From: DAHUXD01 sp963805495
GTDB taxonomy: Bacteria > Acidobacteriota > Thermoanaerobaculia > UBA5066 > Gp7-AA6
Direction: 5' to 3'
Assembly (NCBI GenBank): GCA_963805495.1
Contig: CAWDUQ010000001.1
Location: forward strand, 930,001-994,000
Length of the DNA: 64,000 bases
Shown here one piece after another: positions 8,200 to 17,238 of this stretch; within the stretch, counting starts at the first letter, position 1; every line of letters starts with the position of its first letter. The notes below the pieces were generated by a model. It had not been told where the DNA came from, did no database searches, and saw only the letters and a program-made list of their open reading frames with translations. Made by a program: the position numbers and the translations under genes.

Positions 8200-10857
8200 A
8201 TGAGTCTCGAGGCGGGAACGAAACTGGGGCCGTACGAGGTTCTCGCGCCGGTCGGCGCGGGGGGGATGGGCGAGGTCTACAAGGCGAAGGACACGCGGCT
8301 GGGCCGGGACGTGGCGGTCAAGGTCCTTCCGGCGCACCTGTCATCTTCCCCCGAGCTGAGACAGCGTCTCGACCGCGAGGCGAAGACGATCTCGTCGCTC
8401 TCGCATGCCCACATCTGCGCGCTCTACGACGTCGGGCACCAGGACGGTACGGACTACCTCGTCATGGAGTTCCTGGAAGGGGAAACGCTGGCGGACAGGC
8501 TGGCGAAGGGCGCGCTCCCGATGGAACAGGCCCTCAAGGTCGGCGTCGAAATCGCCGGGGCGCTCGACGCCGCGCACAAGAGCGGGATCGTCCACCGCGA
8601 TTTGAAGCCCGGCAACATCATGCTGACGAAGTCGGGCGTGAAGCTGCTCGACTTCGGGCTGGCGAAACTGGCGACGCCGGACAAGACCGCGGTCTCGCAG
8701 GCGACGAGCCTGCCGACGGCGCTCCAGGAGAGCCAGCCGCTGACGACGCGCGGCACGATCCTGGGCACGTTCCAGTACATGGCTCCCGAGCAGCTCGAGG
8801 GCAGCGAGGCCGATGCGCGCAGCGACATCTTCTCGTTCGGCTGCGTGCTCTACGAGATGCTCACGGGCCAGAAGGCCTTCTCCGGCAAGAGCCAGGCGAG
8901 CCTGATCTCCTCGATCATGGGCTCGGACCCGCCGCCGATCTCGTCGATCCAGCCGATGATCCCGGCGTCGCTCGACCGGATCGTCAAGGGCTGCATCGCG
9001 AAGGAGCCCGAGCACCGCTGGTCGACGGCCCACGACGTGATGCTGCAGCTCCAGTGGATCGCGGAGGGCGGCTCGATGGCTGGAGTGCCCGCCCCCGTCG
9101 TCGCGCGCCGCAAGAACCGCGAGAAGCTCTCGTGGGCCGTCGCGGCCGTGGCCCTCCTCGCCGCAGCCGCCTTCGCCTGGGGTTTCGTCCGCCGGGCGCC
9201 GGAGCCGGCCGAGGTCATGCGATTCGACATCGCGCCGCCGCTCGACGTGACGACGATCGACGTGCCGCGGATTTCTCCCGACGGAAAGATCCTGGCGTTC
9301 GATGCGACCGACACGGAAGGGAAAGCCCGGATCTGGGTGCGGCCGTTGAACGCGCTCACGGCCCAGCCCCTTCCGGGCACCGAGGGCGGCGCGCGGCCGT
9401 TCTGGTCGCCGGACAGCCGCTTCGTCGGGTTCGTGGCCGACGGCGTCATGAAGAAAATCGACGTGACCGGAGGTCCTCCCACCAAGGTCTGCGATGCGCC
9501 CGGGGCTTCGGACGGAAGCTGGAGCCCGGAGGGCGTGATTCTCTTCGACGGCACGGGCGCCGATCCCATCTACCGGGTCGCAGCTGCAGGAGGAACGAAG
9601 GCCGTCGCCGTCGCTCTCGACGAGGCCCGCAAGGAAACCTCCGTTGGCTGGCCCGAGTTTCTTCCCGACGGCAAGCACTTCCTCTACCTGGTGACCGGCG
9701 AAAAAGTGGAGGACAGCTCGTACTGGATCGGCTCGATCGACTCGAAGGAAAGGAAGCTCCTGGCTCCCGCTCAAACTCTGGTGACCTACTCGCCGCCGGG
9801 CTATCTCCTTTTCGTGCGCGACCGGACGCTCGTCGCCCAGCCCTTCGACGCGAAGGCTCTGAAGACGACGGGCGAACCGGTCCCCCTGGTCGAGAAGATC
9901 GGAACGGACAACGTCGGCCTGGCCCGGTTCTCGGTCTCGCGCAACGGCGTGCTCGCCTACCGCACGGGAGATTCCGGCGGCCGTCTTCTCTGGCGCGACC
10001 GTTCCGGCCGGGAGCTGGAATCGCTCGGCGATCCGGGGGGGTATGGCAACCCGTCCCTTTCCCCCGCCGCTGACCGGATCGCGTTCAATCTCGCCGACGC
10101 CCGCTCGGCCAAGGCCGACATCTGGGTCCGGGACATCTCGCGCGGGGTCAACTCGCGCTTCAGTCTCGGCCCGGGCAACAACTACCGTCCCCTCTGGTCG
10201 CCGGACGGGAGCGCGATCGTCTTCACTTCGGACCGTCAGGGAACGCCCGATCTCTACGAGAAGCCGGTCCGGGGTCAGGGCGCGGAGAAGCTGCTCCTCC
10301 ACAGCGACGAGCCCAAGGTCGCCACGAGCTGGAGCCGCGACGGTCGATACATTCTCTACTCGAGCCAGAACGCGAAGACCCTGGTCGACATCTGGGCGCT
10401 GCCGACCTTCGGAGATCGCAAGCCGATTCCCATCGCCGTCGGGCCGTTCATCGAGTTCGACGGCGTCCTGTCGCCCGACGGGCGGTTCCTCGCCTATCAG
10501 TCCAACGAATCCGGAAGGGCCGAGATCTACGTGCAGACGTTTCCCGATGGCGGCGGCCGATGGCAGGTCTCCAACGGCGGCGGAACCGACGCGAGCTGGC
10601 GCGGCGACGGCAAGGAGCTCTACTACCGCTCGGCCGACCAGAAGCTCATGGCGGTCGAGATCCGCGTTTCCGGCAACGAGCTCGAGGCCGGCATCCCGAA
10701 GGCCCTGTTTCCCGTCGCCGTCCGAACGGGCAACGCGCGCAACAAGTACATGCCCTCGCCCGACGGCCAGAAATTCCTGATCGACGCCCCCCTCGGCCGC
10801 GAGTCCATGACGCCGACGACCATCGTCCTGAACTGGCCCGCGGGGCTGGGGAAGTGA
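8200..10857 (+). CDS. Membrane Ser/Thr protein kinase with TolB-like propeller
   Basis: 885 residues from the ATG at 8200, which aligns with the N-termini of the sibling kinases (MSLEAGTKLGPYEVL). An in-frame start 60 codons upstream lies inside the structured repeat and is rejected. Kinase motifs are intact (GAGGMGEV, K41, HRDLKPGN 132-139, DFG 151-153). A membrane helix near 310-330 (LSWAVAAVALLAAAAFAWGFV) is followed by a propeller ending TTIVLNWPAGLGK. It is the third member of the closely related 884/885-residue set. Being set apart by the repeat, it may have its own transcription start. Targets unknown. Confidence 0.95.
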   Translation: MSLEAGTKLGPYEVLAPVGAGGMGEVYKAKDTRLGRDVAVKVLPAHLSSSPELRQRLDREAKTISSLSHAHICALYDVGHQDGTDYLVMEFLEGETLADRLAKGALPMEQALKVGVEIAGALDAAHKSGIVHRDLKPGNIMLTKSGVKLLDFGLAKLATPDKTAVSQATSLPTALQESQPLTTRGTILGTFQYMAPEQLEGSEADARSDIFSFGCVLYEMLTGQKAFSGKSQASLISSIMGSDPPPISSIQPMIPASLDRIVKGCIAKEPEHRWSTAHDVMLQLQWIAEGGSMAGVPAPVVARRKNREKLSWAVAAVALLAAAAFAWGFVRRAPEPAEVMRFDIAPPLDVTTIDVPRISPDGKILAFDATDTEGKARIWVRPLNALTAQPLPGTEGGARPFWSPDSRFVGFVADGVMKKIDVTGGPPTKVCDAPGASDGSWSPEGVILFDGTGADPIYRVAAAGGTKAVAVALDEARKETSVGWPEFLPDGKHFLYLVTGEKVEDSSYWIGSIDSKERKLLAPAQTLVTYSPPGYLLFVRDRTLVAQPFDAKALKTTGEPVPLVEKIGTDNVGLARFSVSRNGVLAYRTGDSGGRLLWRDRSGRELESLGDPGGYGNPSLSPAADRIAFNLADARSAKADIWVRDISRGVNSRFSLGPGNNYRPLWSPDGSAIVFTSDRQGTPDLYEKPVRGQGAEKLLLHSDEPKVATSWSRDGRYILYSSQNAKTLVDIWALPTFGDRKPIPIAVGPFIEFDGVLSPDGRFLAYQSNESGRAEIYVQTFPDGGGRWQVSNGGGTDASWRGDGKELYYRSADQKLMAVEIRVSGNELEAGIPKALFPVAVRTGNARNKYMPSPDGQKFLIDAPLGRESMTPTTIVLNWPAGLGK

Positions 10858-10871
10858 GTCGACCGCGCTCC

Positions 10872-10914
10872 ATGCCACGCTCGATGGCATCGGCAATGGT
10901 AGGATAAATGCCAT
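10872..10914 (+). promoter_or_regulatory. Probable operator/promoter of AbrB-PIN module
   Basis: Half-sites ATGCCA (10872-10877), ATGGCAT (10884-10890) and ATGCCAT (10908-10914) form two overlapping inverted-repeat arrangements; the last covers the start codon at 10913. A -10-like TAGGAT at 10900-10905 lies 7 bases upstream of the ATG with no Shine-Dalgarno, again suggesting a leaderless transcript. AbrB-type antitoxins usually repress their own promoter through such repeats. Binding here is inferred. Confidence 0.55.
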
Positions 10915-11179
10915 GAGAACGACCATCGACCGCGCCGGCCGGCTGGTGCTGCCCAAGCCGATCCGCGACGCCGCCGGCATCGCGCCGGGCGCCGAGCTCG
11001 AGATCCGTTTCGCGGACGGGCGGATCGAGATCGAGCCCGCGCCGCTCGAGGTCCGGCTCGTCAAGCGCGGCTCGCTCACCGTAGCCGTTCCGCGAAAACG
11101 CGTCCCGCCCCTGACCGAGGAAGTCGTGCGCGAGACGCTCGGCCGCCTCCGCCGCCGGGGCGCCGACATGGGCGAGTGA
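10913..11179 (+). CDS. AbrB/MazE-type (SpoVT-AbrB) antitoxin
   Basis: An 88-residue protein. Residues 1-45 match the swapped-hairpin AbrB fold: MRTTIDRAGRLVLPKPIRDA, then GIAPGAELEIRFADGRIEIEP. The charged C-terminal helix (EEVVRETLGRLRRRG) is the expected toxin-binding part. Its stop overlaps the GTG of the PIN gene by 4 bases. It belongs to a DNA-binding family different from that of the RHH antitoxin at 2023, so the two modules were acquired separately and are not copies of one another. Confidence 0.85.
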   Translation: MRTTIDRAGRLVLPKPIRDAAGIAPGAELEIRFADGRIEIEPAPLEVRLVKRGSLTVAVPRKRVPPLTEEVVRETLGRLRRRGADMGE

Positions 11180-11616
11180 GCTCCTACCTTCTCGATACGA
11201 GCTGCCTGGTCGCGGCGGTTTGTGGCTGGCATCGCCACCATGCTTCGACGCGCAAGGAGATCGAACGTCGCGCTGCAGCCGGCGAGGCGCCGACGCTGGC
11301 GGCCCACTCGCTCGCCGAAGCCTATTCGGTCCTGACGCGCCTGCCCGAGCCCCACCGCCTGCGTCCGGACGATGCGCTGGCCGTGTTGGAGGCCAACTGG
11401 AGCGAGACCCGGCTCGTAGCGCTCGGACCTGCGGACTACCGGTCGACGCTTCGCCGCTGCCGCGACGCCGGGATCGGCGGCGGTGCCGTCTACGACGCCC
11501 TGATCGCATCGTGCGCCCGGAAGGCGCGCGTGACGACTCTCGTCACCTGGGATGTCGGCGCCTTCGAGCGCTTTCTGGACGATGAGCCGGCCGTGCGGAC
11601 ACCGGAGACCCGATGA
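11176..11616 (+). CDS. PIN-domain toxin (VapC-like ribonuclease)
   Basis: 146 residues, starting at GTG in a GTGA overlap with the antitoxin. PIN active-site carboxylates are visible: D7 in YLLDTSCLVAA, E in HSLAEAYSVLT, D in GGGAVYDALIAS and D in VTWDVGAFERF. Expected to be a Mg-dependent endoribonuclease neutralised by the AbrB partner. Its stop codon overlaps the ATG of the next kinase (ATGA), so toxin and kinase would be translated in a coupled way, an unusual link for a toxin gene. Whether the kinase depends on this coupling is unknown. Confidence 0.87.
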   Translation: MSSYLLDTSCLVAAVCGWHRHHASTRKEIERRAAAGEAPTLAAHSLAEAYSVLTRLPEPHRLRPDDALAVLEANWSETRLVALGPADYRSTLRRCRDAGIGGGAVYDALIASCARKARVTTLVTWDVGAFERFLDDEPAVRTPETR

Positions 11617-14306
11617 CGCTCGCCGCCGGAACGCGTCTCGGTCCCTACGAGATCCTCGCGCCGCTGGGCGCGGGCGGGATGGGGGAGGTGTACCGGGCGC
11701 GGGACGGCAAGCTGAACCGGGAGGTGGCGATCAAGGTCCTGCCGGAAGCGGTGGCGGAGGACGCGGAGCGTCTGGCGCGGTTCCAGCGGGAGGCGCAGGT
11801 CCTGGCGTCCTTGAACCATCCGCACATCGCGGCGATCTACGGGCTGGAGAAGGCGGGGAACCTCGAGGCGCTGGTGCTCGAGCTCGTCGAGGGCGAGACG
11901 CTGGCGGAGCGGATCGGGGCCGGGCCCATTCCGGTCGACGAGGCTCTCGCGATCGCGCGGCAGATCGCGGACGCGCTGGAGGCGGCGCACGAGAAGGGGA
12001 TCGTGCACCGTGACCTGAAGCCGGCCAACGTGAAGGTGACGCCGGAAGGCAAGGTCAAGGTGCTGGACTTCGGTCTCGCGAAGGCGTTGACGGGGGACCG
12101 GTCGTCGCCGGACCAGACGCACTCGCCGACGCTGACGGCGGCGGCGACGCAGGCGGGTGTGGTGATCGGGACGGCGGCGTACATGTCGCCGGAGCAGGCG
12201 CGCGGCAAGTCGGTGGACAAGCGTGCGGACATCTGGGCGTTCGGTGCGGTTCTGTACGAGATGCTGTCGGGGCGCAAGGCGTTCGAGGGCGAGACGGTCT
12301 CGGACACGCTCGCCGCGGTGCTGAAGACGGATCCGGACTGGAGCGCGCTTCCGGCCGATACGCCGGCAGCGGTCCGGCGCGTGCTGCGGCGCTGCCTCGA
12401 CCGCGACACCCGCACGCGATTCCGCGACGTTGCCGACGCGCGCGTCGAGATGGACGAGGCGGCCGAGCCGGTCGCGTCGAGCGCCGCGCCGGCCGGGGTG
12501 GAGAGTCCGCGCAGCGGTCGGGTTCGAGTGGCCTGGGCCGTCGCCGCAGTTCTCTTGCTGGCCGCCGCCGCCGGCTGGTGGCGGGCTCTGTCGGCGCCGA
12601 AGCCCGCGGCCACGGCCCGTACCGCTTTCGCCGTGGCGATCCCGGGGGGAGACCTCGTCTCCTACGACGACACGCCGATCCTCGCGATGTCCCGGGACGG
12701 CCGCCGGCTGGTGTACGCCGCCGAGCGGTCCGGCCAGCGGGGGCTGTTCCTGCGGACGCTCGGCGAACTCGAAGCCCGGTCCCTCGAGGGCACGATCGGC
12801 GCCCGCAGCCCGTTCTTCTCGCCGGACGGCCAGTGGATCGGGTTCTTCGCTGAAGGGGGCAAGCTCAAGAAGGCCCCGGTCTCGGGCGGACCGCCGCAGT
12901 TGATCTGCGAAGACGTGACCGCGCAGCGCGGCGCCGTCTGGGCCGACGACGACGTGATCATCCTGACGGCGGATTACGCCGCCGGACTTTCCCGTGTCTC
13001 CGCCCGGGGAGGCCGGATCGAGCCGCTGACGAAGGTCGACGCCGGCAAGGGCGAACGGACCCATCGGTGGCCCGACATCCTGCCGGGCGGCGAGAGGGTG
13101 CTCTTCACGATCGGCTCCGACAAGAGCCCCGGCAACTACGACGACGCGAAAATCGCCCTGCTCGATCGCAAGACCGGGCGCATCCGCATCCTGCTCTCGG
13201 GCGGAAGCATGGCGCGGTATTGCCCGCCGGGATACCTGCTCTACGTGCGTTCGAGGTCGCTGCTCGCGGTGCCATTCGATGCGAAACGCGGAGAGATCGT
13301 CGGAGAGCCCTTCCCGGTGCCGGAGAAGATCGCCGGGGATCCTTCGAGCGGAATCGGGTATTTCGCGGTCGGAGGCGACGGCTCGCTCGCTTACGTGCCG
13401 GGCTCCGCGTCGTCGGGCGAGAGCAAGCTGGTCCTGACGGACCGCAAGGGCGCCGTCACCGACCTGCCGCTGCCCCCGCGCCAGTACCGGTTCCCGCGCT
13501 TCTCGCCCGACGGCACGAAGATCGCTTTCTCGATCGGAAGCGGCCGGGGCGCCGACGACGAGGTCTGGATCTACCAGCTCTTGAGCGGCGGTCTCACACG
13601 TCTGACCTTTTCGACCGGCAACTTCTGCCCGATCTGGTCCGGAGACGGCCAGCGGATCGCTTACGTTTCGGCCCGGGCCACCAACGAGGGAATCTACGCA
13701 CGGCCCGCCGATGGCGGCGGGGCGGAGGAGTGGCTTTACGGCGATTTCACGGCCCGTCTGCCCTCCGACTGGTCGCGCGACGGCAAGAGGCTCATATTCA
13801 CGCATCCCTCCAACCAGGTCTGGCTGGCGGCGTTGAAGGGCCCCTGGGATCCGAAGGCGCAGTCCGACAGCGACTCCCAACTGATCGAGCCGAGCGCCTA
13901 CGGGGGCGTATTCTCACCGGACGACCGCTGGATCGCCTATGCGGCGTCGGTCTCCGGTGCGGTCGCCGAGATCTTCGTCCAGGCCGCCGCCGGCTCGGCC
14001 GCCAAGTGGCAGCTCACGACCGACGGCGGAGGTCAACCGGTCTGGGCGGGAAACGAAATCTTCTTCATTCACGCTCCCTCGCAGCTCCGAGTGATGTCGG
14101 TCCAGACGCAGCCCGCGTTTCAGGCGGGCAAGGCGGAGACCCTCTTCGAGGGCCCGTTCGAGCTGCGCACCGCGCCGCTTCGCAACTACGACGTCTCCAG
14201 GGACGGAAAGCAGTTCGTCTTCGTCAAGGGCGGCTCGGATCTCGGAGCCCGTGAGGTGGACGTCGTTCTCAACTGGGCGCAGGAGCTTGGAGGTCGAGTC
14301 CAATGA
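11613..14306 (+). CDS. Membrane Ser/Thr protein kinase with propeller (second subtype)
   Basis: 897 residues. The kinase domain is intact: GAGGMGEV, K41, HRDLKPAN (132-139), DFG starting at 152. The kinase differs from the 884-residue set (AIKVLPEAVAEDAERLARF, VIGTAAYMSPEQARGKSVDKR), so it is another lineage. A transmembrane helix at about 308-328 (VAWAVAAVLLLAAAAGWW) precedes a propeller of ~560 residues ending VVLNWAQELGG. The start overlaps the PIN toxin stop and the end overlaps the next kinase start, both by 4 bases, giving a coupled AbrB-PIN-kinase-kinase string. Confidence 0.95.
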   Translation: MTLAAGTRLGPYEILAPLGAGGMGEVYRARDGKLNREVAIKVLPEAVAEDAERLARFQREAQVLASLNHPHIAAIYGLEKAGNLEALVLELVEGETLAERIGAGPIPVDEALAIARQIADALEAAHEKGIVHRDLKPANVKVTPEGKVKVLDFGLAKALTGDRSSPDQTHSPTLTAAATQAGVVIGTAAYMSPEQARGKSVDKRADIWAFGAVLYEMLSGRKAFEGETVSDTLAAVLKTDPDWSALPADTPAAVRRVLRRCLDRDTRTRFRDVADARVEMDEAAEPVASSAAPAGVESPRSGRVRVAWAVAAVLLLAAAAGWWRALSAPKPAATARTAFAVAIPGGDLVSYDDTPILAMSRDGRRLVYAAERSGQRGLFLRTLGELEARSLEGTIGARSPFFSPDGQWIGFFAEGGKLKKAPVSGGPPQLICEDVTAQRGAVWADDDVIILTADYAAGLSRVSARGGRIEPLTKVDAGKGERTHRWPDILPGGERVLFTIGSDKSPGNYDDAKIALLDRKTGRIRILLSGGSMARYCPPGYLLYVRSRSLLAVPFDAKRGEIVGEPFPVPEKIAGDPSSGIGYFAVGGDGSLAYVPGSASSGESKLVLTDRKGAVTDLPLPPRQYRFPRFSPDGTKIAFSIGSGRGADDEVWIYQLLSGGLTRLTFSTGNFCPIWSGDGQRIAYVSARATNEGIYARPADGGGAEEWLYGDFTARLPSDWSRDGKRLIFTHPSNQVWLAALKGPWDPKAQSDSDSQLIEPSAYGGVFSPDDRWIAYAASVSGAVAEIFVQAAAGSAAKWQLTTDGGGQPVWAGNEIFFIHAPSQLRVMSVQTQPAFQAGKAETLFEGPFELRTAPLRNYDVSRDGKQFVFVKGGSDLGAREVDVVLNWAQELGGRVQ

Positions 14307-16996
14307 CGTTGGCGGCGGGAACGAAGCTCGGGCCTTACGAAATCCTCGCGCCGATCGGCGCCGGCGGGATGGGGGAAGTCTACAAGGCGCGGGACGAGCG
14401 GCTGGAGCGTACGGTCGCCGTCAAGGTCCTGCCGCCGCATCTCTCGGCGAGCCCGGAGCTGCGCCAGCGCTTCGAGCGCGAGGCCAAGACGATCTCGCAG
14501 ATCTCGCACCCGCACATCTGCGCGCTCTACGACGTCAACCGCGAGGGCGAGACCGAGTACCTCGTCATGGAGTACCTCGAGGGTGAGACGCTGGCCGATC
14601 GGCTGGGCAAGGGGCCGCTGCCGGCCGAGCATCTTCTCCGCTACGGGATCGAAATCGCCGACGCGCTCGACAAGGCGCACCGGCAGGGGATCGTGCACCG
14701 GGACCTGAAGCCCGGCAACGTCATGCTGACCAGGTCGGGCGTGAAGCTCCTCGACTTCGGCCTCGCGAAGTTCCAGGCCGGTGGAAAGGACGCCGTCGCC
14801 TCCGGCGTCTCGCGCCTGGCGACGGAGATGCAGGCGAGCCAGCCGCTGACCGAGCGCGGGACCGTGCTCGGCACGTTCCAGTACATGGCGCCCGAGCAGC
14901 TCGAGGGCAAGGACGCCGACGCGCGGAGCGACCTCTTCGCCTTCGGCGCCGTGCTCTACGAGATGGCGACCGGCAAGAAGGCCTTCTCGGGCTCGAGCCA
15001 GGCCTCGCTCATCGGTTCGATCCTGCGCGACGACCCGACGTCGATCTCGGGGATCTCGCCGATGATCCCGCCGGCCCTGATCCGGGTCGTCAAGACGTGT
15101 CTCGCCAAGGACCCGGACGACCGCTTCCAGACGGCGCACGACGCGAAGCTCCAGCTCGAATGGGTCGCGGAGGGAGGCTCCCAGGCGGGGCTGCCGGCGC
15201 CGGTCGTCGCGCGGCGCAAGAACCGCGAGAAGCTCGCCTGGGCCGTCGCGGCCGCGGCGATCGTGGGCGCGGGGCTGGCGACCTACGGCTACCTGCGGCG
15301 CGCCCCCGCGGCCGCCGTCAAGGTCAGCGCGTTTCTCCTGCCGCCCGAGAAGTCGGCGTTCGACGTCTCGTCGGCCAATTGCGGATCGCTCACGATCTCG
15401 CCGGACGGCCGCCATGCCACTTTCGCGGCCAAGGACCCCGACGGGAAAACGGTGCTCTGGCTCCGGTCCCTCGGCGACCCCGAGCCGAAGCCGATCGCCG
15501 GCACGCAGGACGCGACGTTTCCGTTCTGGTCGCCGGACAGCCGGTTCCTCGCCTTCTTTTCCGGCGGCAAGCTGCAGAAGGTGGACATCTCCGGGGCGCC
15601 GCCGCTGCCGGTTTGCGACGTTCAGAACGGGCGCAGCGGCTCGTGGAGCCGGGAGGGCGTCATTCTCTTCTCGCCGGACTCGACGACGGGCCTGTTTCGG
15701 GTCCCGGCGGCCGGCGGCACGGCGAAACCGGCGACGACGCTCGATACGGTCCGGGCCGAGTCGACGCACCGTTGGGCGACGTTTCTTCCGGACGGGCGCC
15801 ACTTTCTCTACATGGCGGGCTCCCATTCTTCGGGGTCGAAGAGCGAGTCGAACGCGATCTACGTCGGCGCGCTCGATTCGAACGAGAAGACGCTTCTCCT
15901 TCAGGCCCGGTCGAACGTCGTCTACGCCTCCGGCTATCTTCTCTACATGCGCGAGCGAATCCTGCTCGCCCAGCGCTTCGACCCCGGCGCCCGGCGCCTC
16001 CTCGGGGAAGCGGTTCCGGTCGTCGAGGGCGTTCAATACGATCCGGCGTTCTTTCGTGGCGTCTTCGCGGCCTCGGACGACGGCGTCCTGCTGTATGCAA
16101 CCGGCGGCGCGGGCTCGCTCGCGACGCGTCTGACCTGGGTGGACCGGTTCGGCAAGCCGATCGGCGAGGCGTTCGGCGAGCCGGCGGAATACTCGAGCCT
16201 GAATCTCTCGCCCGACGGGACGCGCATTGCCGCCGGGATCAACGATCCACAGACCGGGGCCGCGTCCATCTGGCTGTTCGATGGACGGGGCGTCCGGAGC
16301 CGCTTCACGTTCGGCGATCTCTCGGACGCGCCCCTCTGGTCGCGCGACGGAAGCCGAATCGCCTTCCAGAGGTTGAGCAAGGAGTCGATCGTCGACATTC
16401 ACGTGAAGTCCGTCGGCGGAACGGGAGAAGAGAAATTGCTCTTCCACTCGGATCGGCCGTCCGTTCCCGACGACTGGTCACCCGACGGCCGGTTTCTCCT
16501 GGTGGAGGTTCTGCCGCGCAACAACCCGACCAAGGGCGACGTGTGGCTCGTCCCGGCCGCCGGAGACGGGAAGCCCCGCCCGTTTCTCGCCTCGGAGTTC
16601 AACGAGAGGGGCGCCTCGTTCTCGCCGGACGGCAAATGGGTCTCGTACGTCTCGGACGAGTCGGGTCGGGACGAGCTCTACGTGGTTCCGTTCCCGGGCC
16701 CGGGCTCGAAGTACCAGATCTCCACGAAGGGGGCGCAGGGGGGCGGGTTCTTCAAGGGCGGCCGGGAGATTCTTTACGGGACTCCGGAGAACGACGTGGT
16801 CGCCGTCGACATCCAGGCGGGACCGTCCGGCCTCGAGGTGGGCCCGCCGAAGACGCTCTTCAAGCTGCCCGCGATCACGGCCGTCGCGATCCCGCCGGAC
16901 GGCGAACGGCTGCTTGTCGCTGCGCTGCCTCGGGAAACGGCCGCTCCGCACGTGGCGCTCGTGACCGGCTGGACGGCGGGGCTGGAAAAGAAGTGA
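14303..16996 (+). CDS. Membrane Ser/Thr protein kinase with TolB-like propeller
   Basis: 897 residues, starting in an ATGA overlap with the previous kinase. Kinase motifs are intact (GAGGMGEV, K41, HRDLKPGN from 132, DFG). The C-lobe and linker (AKDPDDRFQTAHDAKLQLEW, AGLPAPVVARRKNREKLAW) closely match the truncated kinase at the left edge of the window, so these two form a subgroup. A membrane helix near nt 15230-15295 leads into a propeller that departs from the others and ends in WTAGLEKK instead of TTVVLNWF. Sensor ligand and substrates unknown. Confidence 0.94.
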   Translation: MTLAAGTKLGPYEILAPIGAGGMGEVYKARDERLERTVAVKVLPPHLSASPELRQRFEREAKTISQISHPHICALYDVNREGETEYLVMEYLEGETLADRLGKGPLPAEHLLRYGIEIADALDKAHRQGIVHRDLKPGNVMLTRSGVKLLDFGLAKFQAGGKDAVASGVSRLATEMQASQPLTERGTVLGTFQYMAPEQLEGKDADARSDLFAFGAVLYEMATGKKAFSGSSQASLIGSILRDDPTSISGISPMIPPALIRVVKTCLAKDPDDRFQTAHDAKLQLEWVAEGGSQAGLPAPVVARRKNREKLAWAVAAAAIVGAGLATYGYLRRAPAAAVKVSAFLLPPEKSAFDVSSANCGSLTISPDGRHATFAAKDPDGKTVLWLRSLGDPEPKPIAGTQDATFPFWSPDSRFLAFFSGGKLQKVDISGAPPLPVCDVQNGRSGSWSREGVILFSPDSTTGLFRVPAAGGTAKPATTLDTVRAESTHRWATFLPDGRHFLYMAGSHSSGSKSESNAIYVGALDSNEKTLLLQARSNVVYASGYLLYMRERILLAQRFDPGARRLLGEAVPVVEGVQYDPAFFRGVFAASDDGVLLYATGGAGSLATRLTWVDRFGKPIGEAFGEPAEYSSLNLSPDGTRIAAGINDPQTGAASIWLFDGRGVRSRFTFGDLSDAPLWSRDGSRIAFQRLSKESIVDIHVKSVGGTGEEKLLFHSDRPSVPDDWSPDGRFLLVEVLPRNNPTKGDVWLVPAAGDGKPRPFLASEFNERGASFSPDGKWVSYVSDESGRDELYVVPFPGPGSKYQISTKGAQGGGFFKGGREILYGTPENDVVAVDIQAGPSGLEVGPPKTLFKLPAITAVAIPPDGERLLVAALPRETAAPHVALVTGWTAGLEKK

Positions 16997-17023
16997 GTGC
17001 CGAGGCGCGGGAACCGAGAAGGT

Positions 17024-17029
17024 TAGGAT
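17024..17029 (+). promoter_or_regulatory. -10-like box TAGGAT, leaderless start
   Basis: TAGGAT ends 5 bases before the GTG at 17035. No Shine-Dalgarno lies between. This favours a separate, leaderless transcript for the small gene and its nucleotidyltransferase partner. No clear -35 is visible. Confidence 0.4.
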
Positions 17030-17034
17030 AGCGC

Positions 17035-17238
17035 GTGCCCGATCGCTCCCGCTACCCGATCCGCCGGGCAACCCTGCAAGAGCAGGGAAGGGAGACGGAC
17101 GTCTCGATGCTCAGCCCGTCTGAGCGCGTCGGCATGGTCTGGCAGCTCACGCTGCAGGCCTGGATGTTCAAGGAGGGGACCCTTCATGAACCGCGACTTC
17201 GTCGAGATGTTGTCCGAACTGTCCGCGGCGGGAGTTGA
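17035..17238 (+). CDS. Small conserved partner of nucleotidyltransferase (possible antitoxin)
   Basis: 67 residues from a GTG. Basic N-terminus (PDRSRYPIRR), then a helix SPSERVGMVWQLTLQAWMFKEG and a C-terminal EPRLRRDVVRTVRGG. From memory this pattern (ERlxMvWpLtlxaW ... xxRLxRxVVRv) occurs in short proteins placed just before DUF6036/AbiEii-like nucleotidyltransferases; that recollection is the only functional hint. The conserved tail runs into the next gene, making the 53-base overlap look real. A two-gene toxin-antitoxin-like unit is inferred, not shown. Confidence 0.6.
   Translation: MPDRSRYPIRRATLQEQGRETDVSMLSPSERVGMVWQLTLQAWMFKEGTLHEPRLRRDVVRTVRGGS

Noticed and set aside
8341..11355. 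Open frame of 1004 codons on the minus strand across a kinase and the AbrB gene
   Set aside because: It runs antisense through two well-supported genes and has shadow-type composition (RRR, RDR, low-complexity). Similar antisense frames occur under each kinase.
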